DNA from: Bacteroidaceae bacterium
GTDB lineage: Bacteria > Bacteroidota > Bacteroidia > Bacteroidales > Bacteroidaceae
DNA: 64,000 nucleotides
Direction: 5' to 3'
Assembly (NCBI GenBank): GCA_017552435.1
Contig: JAFZPZ010000010.1
Span: 1 to 64,000 of the forward strand
The notes beneath the pieces are model-generated. The model was not told the DNA's origin. It saw only the letters and a list, made by a program, of their open reading frames with translations, and did not search any database. Position numbers and translations under genes: made by a program. Position 1 is the first letter of the stretch, and each line of letters starts with the position of its first letter. This document shows, one piece after another, positions 26,652 through 34,999 of this stretch.

Positions 26652-26975
26652 TTACTGTTTAAGAAAATTTACTGTTCTCGAAATCTCCTCCCAGCCGGCA
26701 TCCAACTGGGTAAGTGCCTCCTGCCCGTCGGCTGTCAGTGTGTAGTACTTACGAGGCGGTCCCTGTGTGCTCTCTCGCCATTCGTATCCCAAAAGTCCGT
26801 CTTTCTTCAGCCTGGAGAGTAACGGATAGAGCGTTCCCTCCATCACGATCATCTCCGCCTCATGCAGGCGTTGGATGATGTCGTTAGCATAGCACGGCTG
26901 CCGATGCAACAGGAGCATAATGCAATACTCGAGCATCCCCTTGCGCATCTGCGATTTTGTGTTGTCGGTATTCAT
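26652..26975 (-). CDS. PadR-family transcriptional regulator
   Basis: 107-aa winged-helix protein: MLEYCIMLLLHRQPCYANDIIQRL, GTLYPLLSRLKKDGLLGYEW and PPRKYYTLTADG are the PadR signature segments. Probably represses its own operon with the PspC gene 55 nt downstream (a heptamer array fills the gap). Promoter box TACCTTTG (27006-27013) lies 30 nt before the ATG. Confidence 0.92.
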   Translation of the reverse strand: MNTDNTKSQMRKGMLEYCIMLLLHRQPCYANDIIQRLHEAEMIVMEGTLYPLLSRLKKDGLLGYEWRESTQGPPRKYYTLTADGQEALTQLDAGWEEISRTVNFLKQ

Positions 26976-27005
26976 TATCTAAGACATTTTTGTGGTTTCA
27001 CGCCG

Positions 27006-27013
27006 CAAAGGTA
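27006..27013 (-). promoter_or_regulatory. -7 box for the padR-pspC operon
   Basis: TACCTTTG on the minus strand. Around it, caatacCTTGTATCGCAAGgta (27023-27044) contains an inverted repeat CTTG-tatcg-CAAG that could be the PadR operator. Confidence 0.55.
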
Positions 27014-27063
27014 TGCATAATTACAATACCTTGTATCGCAAGGTACTAAAGTTTAACATAATT

Positions 27064-27101
27064 TAAGAATTAGCCCGCTGTCGAAAGAGGGCAGCGGGCT
27101 A
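27064..27101 (-). terminator. Terminator of the sigma-factor operon
   Basis: Ten-pair stem TAGCCCGCTG / CAGCGGGCTA (27071-27080, 27092-27101), followed on the minus strand by an AT-rich stretch. Confidence 0.7.
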
Positions 27102-27127
27102 TTGGATTTACTCTGTAAGGACATCCT

Positions 27128-28213
27128 TTAATCCTTACGCTTCTTGTAGATAAAACTGCCGATAGCAAGGAGGAGAATCAGTACGGAGACTATGCAAGCC
27201 CAGGTGTTAACCTTGCGTGAGGTGGCGGTAATGGTGTAGTCCTGGGGAATGAGGCGCTCACCTGTGAAGGGATAGAACACGGTACCATCTGCCTGCAAGG
27301 TGCCGTTTCCTGGATCTACGATGGTACCAGGCATCTCGAGGATATAAGGGACGTTGAACCAGAAGATGTTCAGGCTGTTCAGGAACTCTTTGTTCAAAGC
27401 CTTTCCGCAGGGCGTATCTTCATCGAAGAACATTGCGTAGGCATCGGAGTGGAAGAAGTCGCGAAGAGCATCCGTAATATTTACTGCCAAAATATCATTC
27501 CCTTCCGTCAAGAGATAATTCGCCAGCGAGTCGTGCAACTCGATGAACCGTTCACGGCTAACGGGAGGATTGGGGATAGAATCGTAGTTGGCAACGATGA
27601 AATCGAACCCTGTCTTATAGAGGTTATCGTTCAGCCACTTTGTGATTTGGGGTTCCATCTCGCCCAGTTTCTGTGATGCTTCAGCTCCGCTCATTCCCTC
27701 TATCAGATTGGGTTGACCTGTGAACCAGTAGCTTATCTCAGCCTTGTCAGCATAGTTGGTGGCAGGCAGCTTGAACGTATCACCCACGCAATAGAAGGTC
27801 TCCGTGAAGGTATATTCGGTATAGAACCAGCGGAACCGCTTGTCCAGTTTGGCCTTCGACCTCAGACGCACACCATTCAGCTGCAAGGGCGTCATTTTGC
27901 ACATCTCTTCTACGGTCTTGAAAGCCATCCAGAATGTAGTAGTAACTGTATCCCCTTCACCGATATCAGTATGTGTGCTCATGAACGCATCCATGTTTAA
28001 ACATTCCGGAATGGGGTAAGACAATTTAGCCTGGTCGCTTGCCATCATGGAGTCTTGCATCTCTTGCGACATCACATTACTATATTTGGCCTCCCGGACG
28101 AAGTTAGAATATCCTCTGTCAAAGACGGAGGTTTTCATCGTCACTTTAGGCTGATAGCAGGAAGCAAGGAGCAAGGCCCCTAAGGCTATTCCAAAATAAC
28201 TACTTGTTTTCAT
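27128..28213 (-). CDS. Lipoprotein with C-terminal membrane helix, sigma-factor operon
   Basis: 361 aa; lipobox LLLASC near residue 19 and a C-terminal membrane helix (ACIVSVLILLLAIGSFIY) ending in KKRKD, so it is tethered at both ends. No catalytic motif recognised. It overlaps the 119-aa gene upstream by 14 bases and is the last gene of the ECF sigma operon. Probably a cell-envelope protein controlled by, or signalling to, that sigma factor. Confidence 0.65.
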   Translation of the reverse strand: MKTSSYFGIALGALLLASCYQPKVTMKTSVFDRGYSNFVREAKYSNVMSQEMQDSMMASDQAKLSYPIPECLNMDAFMSTHTDIGEGDTVTTTFWMAFKTVEEMCKMTPLQLNGVRLRSKAKLDKRFRWFYTEYTFTETFYCVGDTFKLPATNYADKAEISYWFTGQPNLIEGMSGAEASQKLGEMEPQITKWLNDNLYKTGFDFIVANYDSIPNPPVSRERFIELHDSLANYLLTEGNDILAVNITDALRDFFHSDAYAMFFDEDTPCGKALNKEFLNSLNIFWFNVPYILEMPGTIVDPGNGTLQADGTVFYPFTGERLIPQDYTITATSRKVNTWACIVSVLILLLAIGSFIYKKRKD

Positions 28214-28559
28214 AAAGTCTGTTTTTTATTTGCGTATAACTAATCGTTTTCTTACAATCTTGGCAAAGACGGTACTTATAGACTTCGCGAAGGGTAGAGG
28301 CCCCCTCCGAAGCCACAACTGGAGCCCCTTCCATACCTCCTCGAGGGTAGGCTTCGTATTGCAGGTAAAGGAAGAACCCAACAATCCACATAGCCGCAAG
28401 GGAAAGCACCGTTCGCACAATGGGAAGGAAGTTGATGGATCTCCCCTCTCTCACGGGAGAGGGGATGGGGGTGAGGCTACTTATTATCTCCTCTGTCAAA
28501 TCTATCTGTGGCTTCTCCACATTCTTCAGCTTCTCCAGTATTTCATCAGCTTTATTCAT
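28200..28559 (-). CDS. Putative membrane protein (anti-sigma candidate) with repeat-derived segments
   Basis: 119 aa: a helical cytoplasmic N-terminus (MNKADEILEKLKNVEKPQIDL), one membrane helix (TVLSLAAMWIVGFFLYL) and a short tail. Position right after the ECF sigma gene, with an 8-base overlap, suggests an anti-sigma role, by inference. Two family A variants lie in frame, encoding LTPIPSPVREGR (28441-28477) and PRGGMEGAPVVASEGAST (28298-28352), on either side of the membrane helix. The protein may therefore be remodelled or degraded. Confidence 0.6.
   Translation of the reverse strand: MNKADEILEKLKNVEKPQIDLTEEIISSLTPIPSPVREGRSINFLPIVRTVLSLAAMWIVGFFLYLQYEAYPRGGMEGAPVVASEGASTLREVYKYRLCQDCKKTISYTQIKNRLYENK
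28298..28477. repeat. Two family A variants inside the 119-aa gene
   Basis: The segment at 28298-28352 (ggccccctccgaag ... cctcctcgagggtaggcttcg) and the palindrome CCCCTCTC-tcac-GGGAGAGGGG (about 28443-28464), which is followed by GATGGGGGTGAGG. Both keep the frame open. Confidence 0.6.
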
Positions 28560-29097
28560 AACCTAAGTGTTTTAATCGTTCACGTATCGTTTGTCGGGCC
28601 ACATACAGGTTGCTCTTCACCTGCTTGGCATCCAGGCCTGTTATCTGTTCCACTTCCAAGGAGGGCAGTCCCTCCATCTGGCAGAGCGTAAATACCAGTT
28701 TCTGCTTCGGGCTAAGTCCCTCGGCCAGCATCCTTACGATGGACACCCATTCGCTGTTCTCCAAAGTCTGTTGGCTGTCGTTATTGGCAAAGTCCTGCAG
28801 CACCTTCTCATCTTTTGGCAAAGGCAGGATGCGGCGCATCTGTTTCAGTCGGTCCAGGCAGAGGTGCGAGGCGATGGTGTAGAGCCAAGTGGTGAAGGAC
28901 TTCTGCGTGTCGTAGTCGCCAATGCGCTGCCAAACCCGAATGAATGTCTCCTGAACCACGTCCTTTGCCTCCTCTTCATCGGCCAGCATCTTCAGCGCCA
29001 GAGAGAACACCAGCCGCTGGTGCTGCTGCACCACCCATCGGAAAGCCTCCTTATTGCCGTCCTTACATTGTATTATTATATCACGTTCTGTTTGCAC
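28552..29097 (-). CDS. ECF-type RNA polymerase sigma factor
   Basis: 181 aa. Region 2 is clear (DEEEAKDVVQETFIRVWQRIGDYD, then FTTWLYTIASHLCLDRLKQ) and region 4 is an HTH (LSPKQKLVFTLCQMEGLPSLEVEQITGLDAKQVKSNLYVARQTI; split here only for description). The start is GTG at 29097; the TAATTTTG box at 29163-29170 is about 65 nt upstream. It heads an operon with the 119-aa membrane protein and the lipoprotein. Confidence 0.92.
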   Translation of the reverse strand: MQTERDIIIQCKDGNKEAFRWVVQQHQRLVFSLALKMLADEEEAKDVVQETFIRVWQRIGDYDTQKSFTTWLYTIASHLCLDRLKQMRRILPLPKDEKVLQDFANNDSQQTLENSEWVSIVRMLAEGLSPKQKLVFTLCQMEGLPSLEVEQITGLDAKQVKSNLYVARQTIRERLKHLGYE

Positions 29098-29162
29098 TGT
29101 TTTCTGTTGTTGCTCTACTCATTATACGACTGAAACCAGGAAAAGTCAAAAACAAACGTTGG

Positions 29163-29170
29163 CAAAATTA
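29163..29170 (-). promoter_or_regulatory. -7 box for the sigma-factor operon
   Basis: TAATTTTG on the minus strand. Confidence 0.4.
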
Positions 29171-29228
29171 CAACAATTTTTTGAGACATTCCGGAAAGGG
29201 AGCAAAAATAATAATTTTTATCTTTTCA

Positions 29229-29315
29229 CCCATCATTTTTCACTTTTCATTTTTCACTTTTCACTTTTTGTCATACCTTTGCAAGACAATTCTTCATTCT
29301 TAACTCTTCATTAGA
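29229..29315. repeat. Heptamers upstream of the PEP-synthase-like gene (family B)
   Basis: ttttcac/ttttcat units (29233-29266) and attcttc/attctta/actcttc units (29288-29315) lie on either side of the promoter box TACCTTTG (29274-29281) and reach to within 5 nt of the ATG. Confidence 0.8.
29274..29281 (+). promoter_or_regulatory. -7 box for the PEP-synthase-like gene
   Basis: TACCTTTG, 38 nt before the ATG at 29320. Confidence 0.6.
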
Positions 29316-29319
29316 ACCG

Positions 29320-32300
29320 ATGACGCTGAAAGATACTTCCTTCGTGGACCTCATGCTCAAGAGGGTCTATAATGTTCTGATTGTCGCCAATCCTTACGAT
29401 GCCTTCATGCTGGAGGACGACGGGCGTGTGGATGAGAAAATCTTTTCCGAGTACGCCAAACTGGGACTTCGATTCCCGCCCCGATTCATACAGGTAACCA
29501 ATCGCGAGGAAGCCGAGGCACAGATGGCTGGCGGGCAAATCAACCTCGTCATTTGTATGCCTGCTGCCGAAGACAACAGCGTGTTCGACATCGCGCGAGG
29601 TATCAAACAGGACTACCCCACCATCCCCATCGTGGTGCTGACACCATTCTCCCACGGTATCACGAAACGTATGCAGAACGAGGACCTGAGCGTCTTTGAG
29701 TACGTCTTCTGCTGGCTCGGCAACACGGAGCTGCTGCTCTCCATCATCAAACTGATGGAGGACCGCATGAACCTGGAGCACGACATCAAATCGGCTGGTG
29801 TACAGATGCTGCTCGTCGTAGAGGACGGCATCCGCTTCTACTCCAGCATCCTGCCAACGCTCTACAAGTTCGTGCTGCAGCAGAGTCTTGAGTTCGCCAC
29901 CGAAGCCCTGAACACGAGCCTTGAGATGCTGCGAATGAGAGGTCGCCCGAAGATTGTACTGGCCCGCAACTACGAGGAAGCCTGGGAGCTATACAACCGT
30001 TTTGCCGACAACACATTGGGTGTCATCAGCGACTGCCGCTTCCCGCTCATTGCAGGAGGCGAGAAGGTTGCGGATGCCGGCTTCAAGCTCCTCAGTGCCA
30101 TCAGAGCCAATGACCCCTACGTACCCCTCATCCTCGACTCGAGCGAGACAGACAACGCCCGACTCGCAAAGGAATGTCACGCCAGCTTCATCGACAAGAA
30201 CTCGAAGAAGATAGACGTTGACCTGCGCGACCACCTGCGCGACTACTTTGGCTTCGGTGACTTCATCTTCCGCGACCCCGACACGATGGAAGAGGTAGCC
30301 CGGCTCCACAACCTGAAGGACCTGCAGAACAACATCATGACGCTGCCTACGCGCAGCCTCCTCTACCATATCTCGCACAACAACGTGAGCCGCTGGCTCG
30401 CCTCTCGTGCCCTCTTCCCCATATCGGAATTCCTGAAGGGCATCACCTGGGAGAGCCTGCAGGACGTGGATGCGCACAGAGCCATCATCCTCGATGCCAT
30501 CGTTGCTTACCGCCGCATGAAGAACCAGGGCGTTGTGGCTGTCTTCCAGAGGGAACGCTTCGACCAGTACAGCAACTTCGCCCGCATCGGTGAGGGAAGC
30601 TTGGGCGGCAAGGGACGTGGTCTCGCCTTCATCGACCATTTGCTGGGACGTCACATCGACCTCAACGAGCGGGAAGGCGTCACTGTCTGCATCCCCAAGA
30701 CCGTCGTGCTCTGTACCGACATCTTCGACGAGTTCATGGACACGAACGACCTCTACCAGTTGGCACTCAGCGACATTCCCGACGAGGAAATCCTGCAGCA
30801 CTTCCTTCGTGCCCGTCTTCCCATGCGACTTGTGGGCGACATGGAAGCCTTCCTCGATGTCGTGGCAGGACCTATCGCAATACGTTCTTCAAGCCTCCTC
30901 GAGGACTCACACTACCAGCCCTTCGCTGGTGTGTATAGCACCTATATGATACCTGCGACGCACGACCGCTACGAGCGTCTCTCGATGCTCTCCCAGGCCA
31001 TTAAGGCCGTCTATGCCAGCGTCTTTTACCAGAACAGCAAGGACTACATGACGGCCACAAGCAACGTCATCGACCAGGAGAAGATGGCTGTCATCCTGCA
31101 AGAGGTGGTAGGCGAGGAACACAACGGACGCTTCTACCCCGTCATCAGCGGTGTAGCCCGCAGCATCAACTATTATCCCATTGGCGACGAAAAAGCCGAA
31201 GAGGGTACCGTTTCTTTGGCGATGGGACTCGGAAAGTACATCGTAGATGGCGGAACAAGCCTGCGTGTCTGCCCGGCACATCCGCATCAAGTCCTGCAGA
31301 TGAGCGAGATGGAGATTGCCCTGCGCGACACACAGACGCACTTCCTCGCCCTCAGGGCACAAAGCTCGAAGGAACTGAGCGAGATAAGCGTCAACGATGG
31401 CTTCAACCTCATCAAAGTGCCTGTCCGTGAGGCAGAGCAGGACGGCACGCTGCAATGGATATGCTCAACCTACGACCCGATGGACCAATGCATCTATGAA
31501 GGCTTCTACGAGGGCCGCAACCGCAAAATTATCTCCTTTGCTGGTGTCCTCCAAAACGACATCTTCCCACTGCCCGAACTGATGCGAAAAGTGCTTCAGT
31601 ACGGCCAAGACGAGATGAAGCGGCCCGTCGAAATAGAGTTCGCCGTCAACCTCCACGCAGACCGAACTGGCGAATTCTGCTTGCTCCAGATTCGTCCCAT
31701 GGTGGATAACCGAATGGAACTTGACGAAGACCTCACCGCCATTCCCGACAAGAACTGCCTCTTGCGCTCCCACAGCGCCATCGGTCACGGCATCTACACC
31801 GACATTCAGGACATCGTCTATGTCAAAACCGACGGCTACACCCCAGCCAACAACCCCGCCATCGCAGAAGAGATTGAGAAGATAAATAGAACATTCCTGC
31901 GGCCCCCCTCCAACTCCCCCGAGGGGGAGAGAATAAACCCGCAAGTCTCCCCTCGGGGAGATTTAGAGGGGGCCGCGTCTGGGTCGTTCCTTTTAATCGG
32001 TCCTGGTCGTTGGGGAAGCTCCGACCCCTGGCTCGGCATTCCCGTCAAATGGTCGCAAATCAGTGCTGCTCAGGTCATCGTGGAGGCAGGGTTAGACAGC
32101 TTCCAGGTTGACCCCAGTCAAGGTACCCACTTCTTCCAGAACCTCACCTCGCTTGGCGTCTGCTACCTCACCATCAACGCCTTCCGGGGCGACGGCATCT
32201 ATCGTCAGGAAGTCCTCGACAAGCTCCCCGCTGTTCAGGAAACAGAACACGTCCGCCACGTTCGCCTACCCCAACCCCTCACCATCAAGGTTGATGGCTG

Positions 32301-32346
32301 CAAGAAAGAAGCGGTCGTCCTTTCTGAAGCTGTCTCGGTTAAATGA
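29320..32346 (+). CDS. Receiver-like / PEP-synthase ATP-grasp (PPDK_N) protein
   Basis: 1008 aa. Two response-regulator-like segments come first (about 15-150, NVLIVANPYDAFML; about 160-320, MLLVVEDGIRFYSS). A PPDK_N/PEP-synthase nucleotide-binding domain follows, with GSLGGKGRGLAF near residue 427, IAIRSSSLLEDSHYQPFAG near 520 and EFCLLQIRPMV near 790. The phosphohistidine domain (TSHA motif) and TIM-barrel of true PEP synthase are absent, so it is unlikely to make PEP by itself. It may be a phosphotransferase controlled by its receiver parts. A family A inverted pair (31901-31974) is inserted in frame at about residues 860-884 (PPSNSPEGERINPQVSPRG), before GPGRWGSSDPW. Confidence 0.82.
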   Translation: MTLKDTSFVDLMLKRVYNVLIVANPYDAFMLEDDGRVDEKIFSEYAKLGLRFPPRFIQVTNREEAEAQMAGGQINLVICMPAAEDNSVFDIARGIKQDYPTIPIVVLTPFSHGITKRMQNEDLSVFEYVFCWLGNTELLLSIIKLMEDRMNLEHDIKSAGVQMLLVVEDGIRFYSSILPTLYKFVLQQSLEFATEALNTSLEMLRMRGRPKIVLARNYEEAWELYNRFADNTLGVISDCRFPLIAGGEKVADAGFKLLSAIRANDPYVPLILDSSETDNARLAKECHASFIDKNSKKIDVDLRDHLRDYFGFGDFIFRDPDTMEEVARLHNLKDLQNNIMTLPTRSLLYHISHNNVSRWLASRALFPISEFLKGITWESLQDVDAHRAIILDAIVAYRRMKNQGVVAVFQRERFDQYSNFARIGEGSLGGKGRGLAFIDHLLGRHIDLNEREGVTVCIPKTVVLCTDIFDEFMDTNDLYQLALSDIPDEEILQHFLRARLPMRLVGDMEAFLDVVAGPIAIRSSSLLEDSHYQPFAGVYSTYMIPATHDRYERLSMLSQAIKAVYASVFYQNSKDYMTATSNVIDQEKMAVILQEVVGEEHNGRFYPVISGVARSINYYPIGDEKAEEGTVSLAMGLGKYIVDGGTSLRVCPAHPHQVLQMSEMEIALRDTQTHFLALRAQSSKELSEISVNDGFNLIKVPVREAEQDGTLQWICSTYDPMDQCIYEGFYEGRNRKIISFAGVLQNDIFPLPELMRKVLQYGQDEMKRPVEIEFAVNLHADRTGEFCLLQIRPMVDNRMELDEDLTAIPDKNCLLRSHSAIGHGIYTDIQDIVYVKTDGYTPANNPAIAEEIEKINRTFLRPPSNSPEGERINPQVSPRGDLEGAASGSFLLIGPGRWGSSDPWLGIPVKWSQISAAQVIVEAGLDSFQVDPSQGTHFFQNLTSLGVCYLTINAFRGDGIYRQEVLDKLPAVQETEHVRHVRLPQPLTIKVDGCKKEAVVLSEAVSVK
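31901..31974. repeat. 74-bp family A composite inside the PEP-synthase-like gene
   Basis: Outer arms GGCCCCCCTC / GAGGGGGCC enclose two inner hairpins, CTCCCCCGAGGGGGAG and TCTCCCCTCGGGGAGA. Frame open throughout. Confidence 0.88.
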
Positions 32347-33070
32347 TGGGCTCATCTATACGCCTCATCAGGTCTTCAATAGCTGTCTCTAGAGCTTCTT
32401 CTGTGGTATATTGCTGGTAATATGTGCAACGGGTAACAATGCCCTGCGTCGAGCAGCGGTTATTCATCACCCGCACCAGTGCCCAGCCCTTCATCTCATC
32501 GGCAAATTCCTCACCCACCAGCGCCAAACATCCATCCACAGGAGTCATCTCTTCGCGCAATATTTTACGCATCTTGAACCGTACCCGCGGCAAATCGCCC
32601 TCAATCCTCTGCTCCGCGGTGTAGAGCCATAGTTCCTCATAGTCAGGCCATTCGCCATACTTGAGGTCAGTTATCAGGGCGCTGGCGCCATTCACCTCGC
32701 CCAACTCCTGCTTCACCGTAGGCAGTGTCCCGTCACTCATGGGAATGCCTGGCATCAGGAACGATGCGTGTTCCATCAGGGCCTTTCCTAAATATACTGC
32801 CGGCAACCGGTTTGCAAGTGATATAAAGTTCAGATATGCTGTCAGGCCCTCAGTAAAAAACAATTTCTCACAGAATTTAAGCATCTTCCACAGTTCCACG
32901 GAGTGCCGCATTTTTTGCCGCTGCGCGAACTGCAGTGGCGTATTACTGCGTCTTTCATTCGAATGCGAAGAGCGTGTAACCATCTGACCATTGCGCTGAT
33001 AGACTGTAATACCAGCTGTGCGCAGGCTGCCAATCATCATCAATCCCTTTCCAGTACTTTTCTTTCTCAT
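32339..33070 (-). CDS. Conserved-looking hypothetical protein
   Basis: 243 aa, soluble, basic N-terminus (MRKKSTGKGLMMIGSLRTAGITVYQRNGQMVTRSS; split here only for description), no signal or membrane segment. I do not recognise the family; codon use and the clean frame support a real gene. Its stop codon overlaps the end of the convergent PEP-synthase-like gene by 8 bases. The only promoter box seen is 363 nt upstream (TATCTTTG at 33433-33440), so it would have a long repeat-rich leader. Confidence 0.6.
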   Translation of the reverse strand: MRKKSTGKGLMMIGSLRTAGITVYQRNGQMVTRSSHSNERRSNTPLQFAQRQKMRHSVELWKMLKFCEKLFFTEGLTAYLNFISLANRLPAVYLGKALMEHASFLMPGIPMSDGTLPTVKQELGEVNGASALITDLKYGEWPDYEELWLYTAEQRIEGDLPRVRFKMRKILREEMTPVDGCLALVGEEFADEMKGWALVRVMNNRCSTQGIVTRCTYYQQYTTEEALETAIEDLMRRIDEPII

Positions 33071-33440
33071 TGTTAAAGCCTCCTTCTATATTTAATTATC
33101 ATTATCTTATCTCCTTTTTATCTCTTTCTCATACCGTCCTCATGTCTTTCTCATAAGCCTCTCATAGATACCCCAGAAGCCTCTCAATCATAGGTCAAAT
33201 GCATCTCCATTCTCTCTCCATTCATTGTACGATAGTTGTTTGATAGTTGTCCGATAGTTGTCCGATGTATTATCGAACAACTATCGAACAACTAGTGTTC
33301 ACCTATTTAATAAAAATTAGAGGGACTTTGTGGAGGTCCCTTGGAAGGTATAGAGTTCCTTTTGAGGAGTGTATAAGAGGTTACTGAATAGTGATTGAGT
33401 AGTGACTGAGGTATTATAGAGATTCCATGGTGCAAAGATA
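33071..33440 (-). promoter_or_regulatory. Long leader with 11-mer inverted repeats
   Basis: Gene-free. Contains three direct 11-mers gatagttgtyy (33231-33263) facing two inverted copies (tatcgaacaac, about 33270-33292), which can form a stem of more than 20 bp. Also a short stem AGGGACtttgtgGAGGTCCCT, a run of ctcata-type direct repeats (33110-33190), and the -7 box TATCTTTG at 33433-33440. Confidence 0.6.
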
Positions 33441-33629
33441 CAGTTTTTTTCTCATATCTGGTTATTTCAACCAACAAACTGCCCACAAAATTACAAAAAG
33501 CCGTTAAACAGTCAGTATTTTCTCCTCAAAAATGTTTCAACTGCTCTGCCATTCAATGAAAAAGAGGACGAGATAGGGGCAAAATGATAATTTTTCTGCA
33601 AGGGCGACACACATTATCAAAAATCTTTG

Positions 33630-33755
33630 TACCTTTGCCCTCGTAAACAAGCTAATCAGACGATTATGCCCAATATTGACAGAGCAAACAAACATAATCA
33701 AACATGTTCCAAGGCGGGCGAGGATGAAAACAGCACATTCTCGCCCGCTTTCGAT
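33630..33755 (+). other. Orphan promoter followed by a hairpin: possible small transcript
   Basis: A -7 box TACCTTTG (33630-33637) is followed 75 nt later by a 9-pair stem GCGGGCGAG / CTCGCCCGC (about 33715-33751) and CTTT. It could make a short RNA of about 110 nt or a leader peptide (an ATG at 33667 opens 51 codons). The 33441-33629 stretch shows nothing else. Confidence 0.35.
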
Positions 33756-33845
33756 TCTTATACTCATTTTAACTCTCAAATGTTAAAAATGATGCCAAAA
33801 GCAATAATATCTACAAAATAATTTGGTTTATAACGTAAACTTATT

Positions 33846-33853
33846 TACCTTTG
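33846..33853 (+). promoter_or_regulatory. -7 box for the 34-kb operon
   Basis: TACCTTTG, about 150 nt before the ATG at 34003. The leader carries family C copy 2 and heptamers. Confidence 0.55.
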
Positions 33854-33903
33854 CAGCGCAAACCGGTAATGCAACGCCTAATCTGCCCTTACTGCAGAAG
33901 GGA

Positions 33904-33945
33904 ACCGCGACTAAAATCGCGCCTTGGTGCTAGAGCATCCAAGAA
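33904..33945. repeat. Family C two-hairpin element, copy 2
   Basis: CGCGA / TCGCG (33906-33910, 33917-33921), then CTTGG-TGC / GCA-t-CCAAG around TAGA (33923-33943). Followed by AT-rich heptamers (33961-33992) up to the next gene. Confidence 0.85.
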
Positions 33946-34002
33946 GAGGAGGCGTGAGAGAATCAAAAATTAAAAGTAAAAAATTAAAAATGTAACTTCA
34001 TT

Positions 34003-34686
34003 ATGGAAGAAATAGACAACCTGACTGCAGAGCGCAGTCTTGAGATTATTACCGAGCAGATAGAACGTAGTCGCCGTGCAGTATCCAAGGACACAGGACA
34101 ATTCCTTTTAGTTGCAGGCCTCATGACGATGGGAACCGCAGTCGTAGCAGCACTTATCAACTATTTTACTTATAATGCAGGGGGAATGTTTCCTGGTTGG
34201 TGGGGACATTTCCTGTGGTTCGTGCTACCGTTCTTCATCATGCTGGCGCTACGTTATATTGATAAAGGAAACGCACCAGTAAGTCTTGTGGGGACACATG
34301 TCCGTAAGACTTGGTGGACGTTTGCTACCTTTGCCCTTATCTATGCCGTTTATGTTGTTATTTGGAACAAAATAATGTTCCAGCTGAACGGTCCTGAAGT
34401 TTATCCTTGGCTACATCGGCAGGCAAGTTCTATTATTATCTTGTTGATGGCTATGGCTATAAGCATCACAGGACAAATTCTGAAGATTCGCTGGTTAGTT
34501 TGGCTCGGCATCTTCGGATGGCTGCTTATATATTTGTTCAGTGGGTTATCTGATATTATAATGGTTCACATACTTCCACCTTCAGGAATGGCCAGATTAT
34601 CTGTCATCAGTCCTTGTCCTTCGATATTCTTCTTTGCCCTTATCGGCCTGACGCTCCCAGGTCTGATGCTTAAACGACAGAAATAG
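34003..34686 (+). CDS. Six-helix membrane protein of a regulator operon
   Basis: 227 aa. After a short cytoplasmic N-terminus (EEIDNLTAERSLEIITEQIERSRRA; split here only for description) come about six hydrophobic helices (LLVAGLMTMGTAVVAAL, FLWFVLPFFIMLAL and others). No catalytic motif. Three bases before the winged-helix gene, a pairing common in Bacteroidetes: a membrane protein with a small regulator. Function unknown. Confidence 0.7.
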   Translation: MEEIDNLTAERSLEIITEQIERSRRAVSKDTGQFLLVAGLMTMGTAVVAALINYFTYNAGGMFPGWWGHFLWFVLPFFIMLALRYIDKGNAPVSLVGTHVRKTWWTFATFALIYAVYVVIWNKIMFQLNGPEVYPWLHRQASSIIILLMAMAISITGQILKIRWLVWLGIFGWLLIYLFSGLSDIIMVHILPPSGMARLSVISPCPSIFFFALIGLTLPGLMLKRQK

Positions 34687-34689
34687 CCT

Positions 34690-34995
34690 ATGTTCGAACC
34701 ATTAGATCCATTGCTGCACTCCGAGTTGCGACTGGCCATTATGTCGCTACTCGTCAGTTCTGACGAAGCCGAGTTCCCCTACATCAAGGAGCAAACGGGA
34801 GCTACAGCAGGCAACCTGAGTGTGCAGGTGGATAAACTTTCGACGGCAGGTTACATCTCGGTAGAGAAGACCTTCAAGGGCAAGCGTCCTTGTACTATCT
34901 GCCGCATCACCCCAACAGGTCTCAAAGCCTTCGAAGATTATGTAGTTGCCTTGCGAAGCTATTTGGAAGTCAAGTCTGACGAAAAAAAAGAATAG
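34690..34995 (+). CDS. Winged-helix DNA-binding regulator
   Basis: 101 aa matching the small ArsR/MarR-like winged-helix family (HTH_34): HSELRLAIMSLLVSSDEAEFPYI, TGATAGNLSVQVDKLSTAGYI as recognition helix, then a wing TFKGKRPCTICRITPTG. Co-transcribed with the membrane protein and, 4 nt downstream, the first TlpA gene, so it probably controls this run. Confidence 0.82.
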   Translation: MFEPLDPLLHSELRLAIMSLLVSSDEAEFPYIKEQTGATAGNLSVQVDKLSTAGYISVEKTFKGKRPCTICRITPTGLKAFEDYVVALRSYLEVKSDEKKE

Positions 34996-34999
34996 AACA

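Noticed and set aside
33537..33821. Two overlapping small frames on opposite strands
   Set aside because: Neither has conserved features; the region is better read as a promoter and hairpin.
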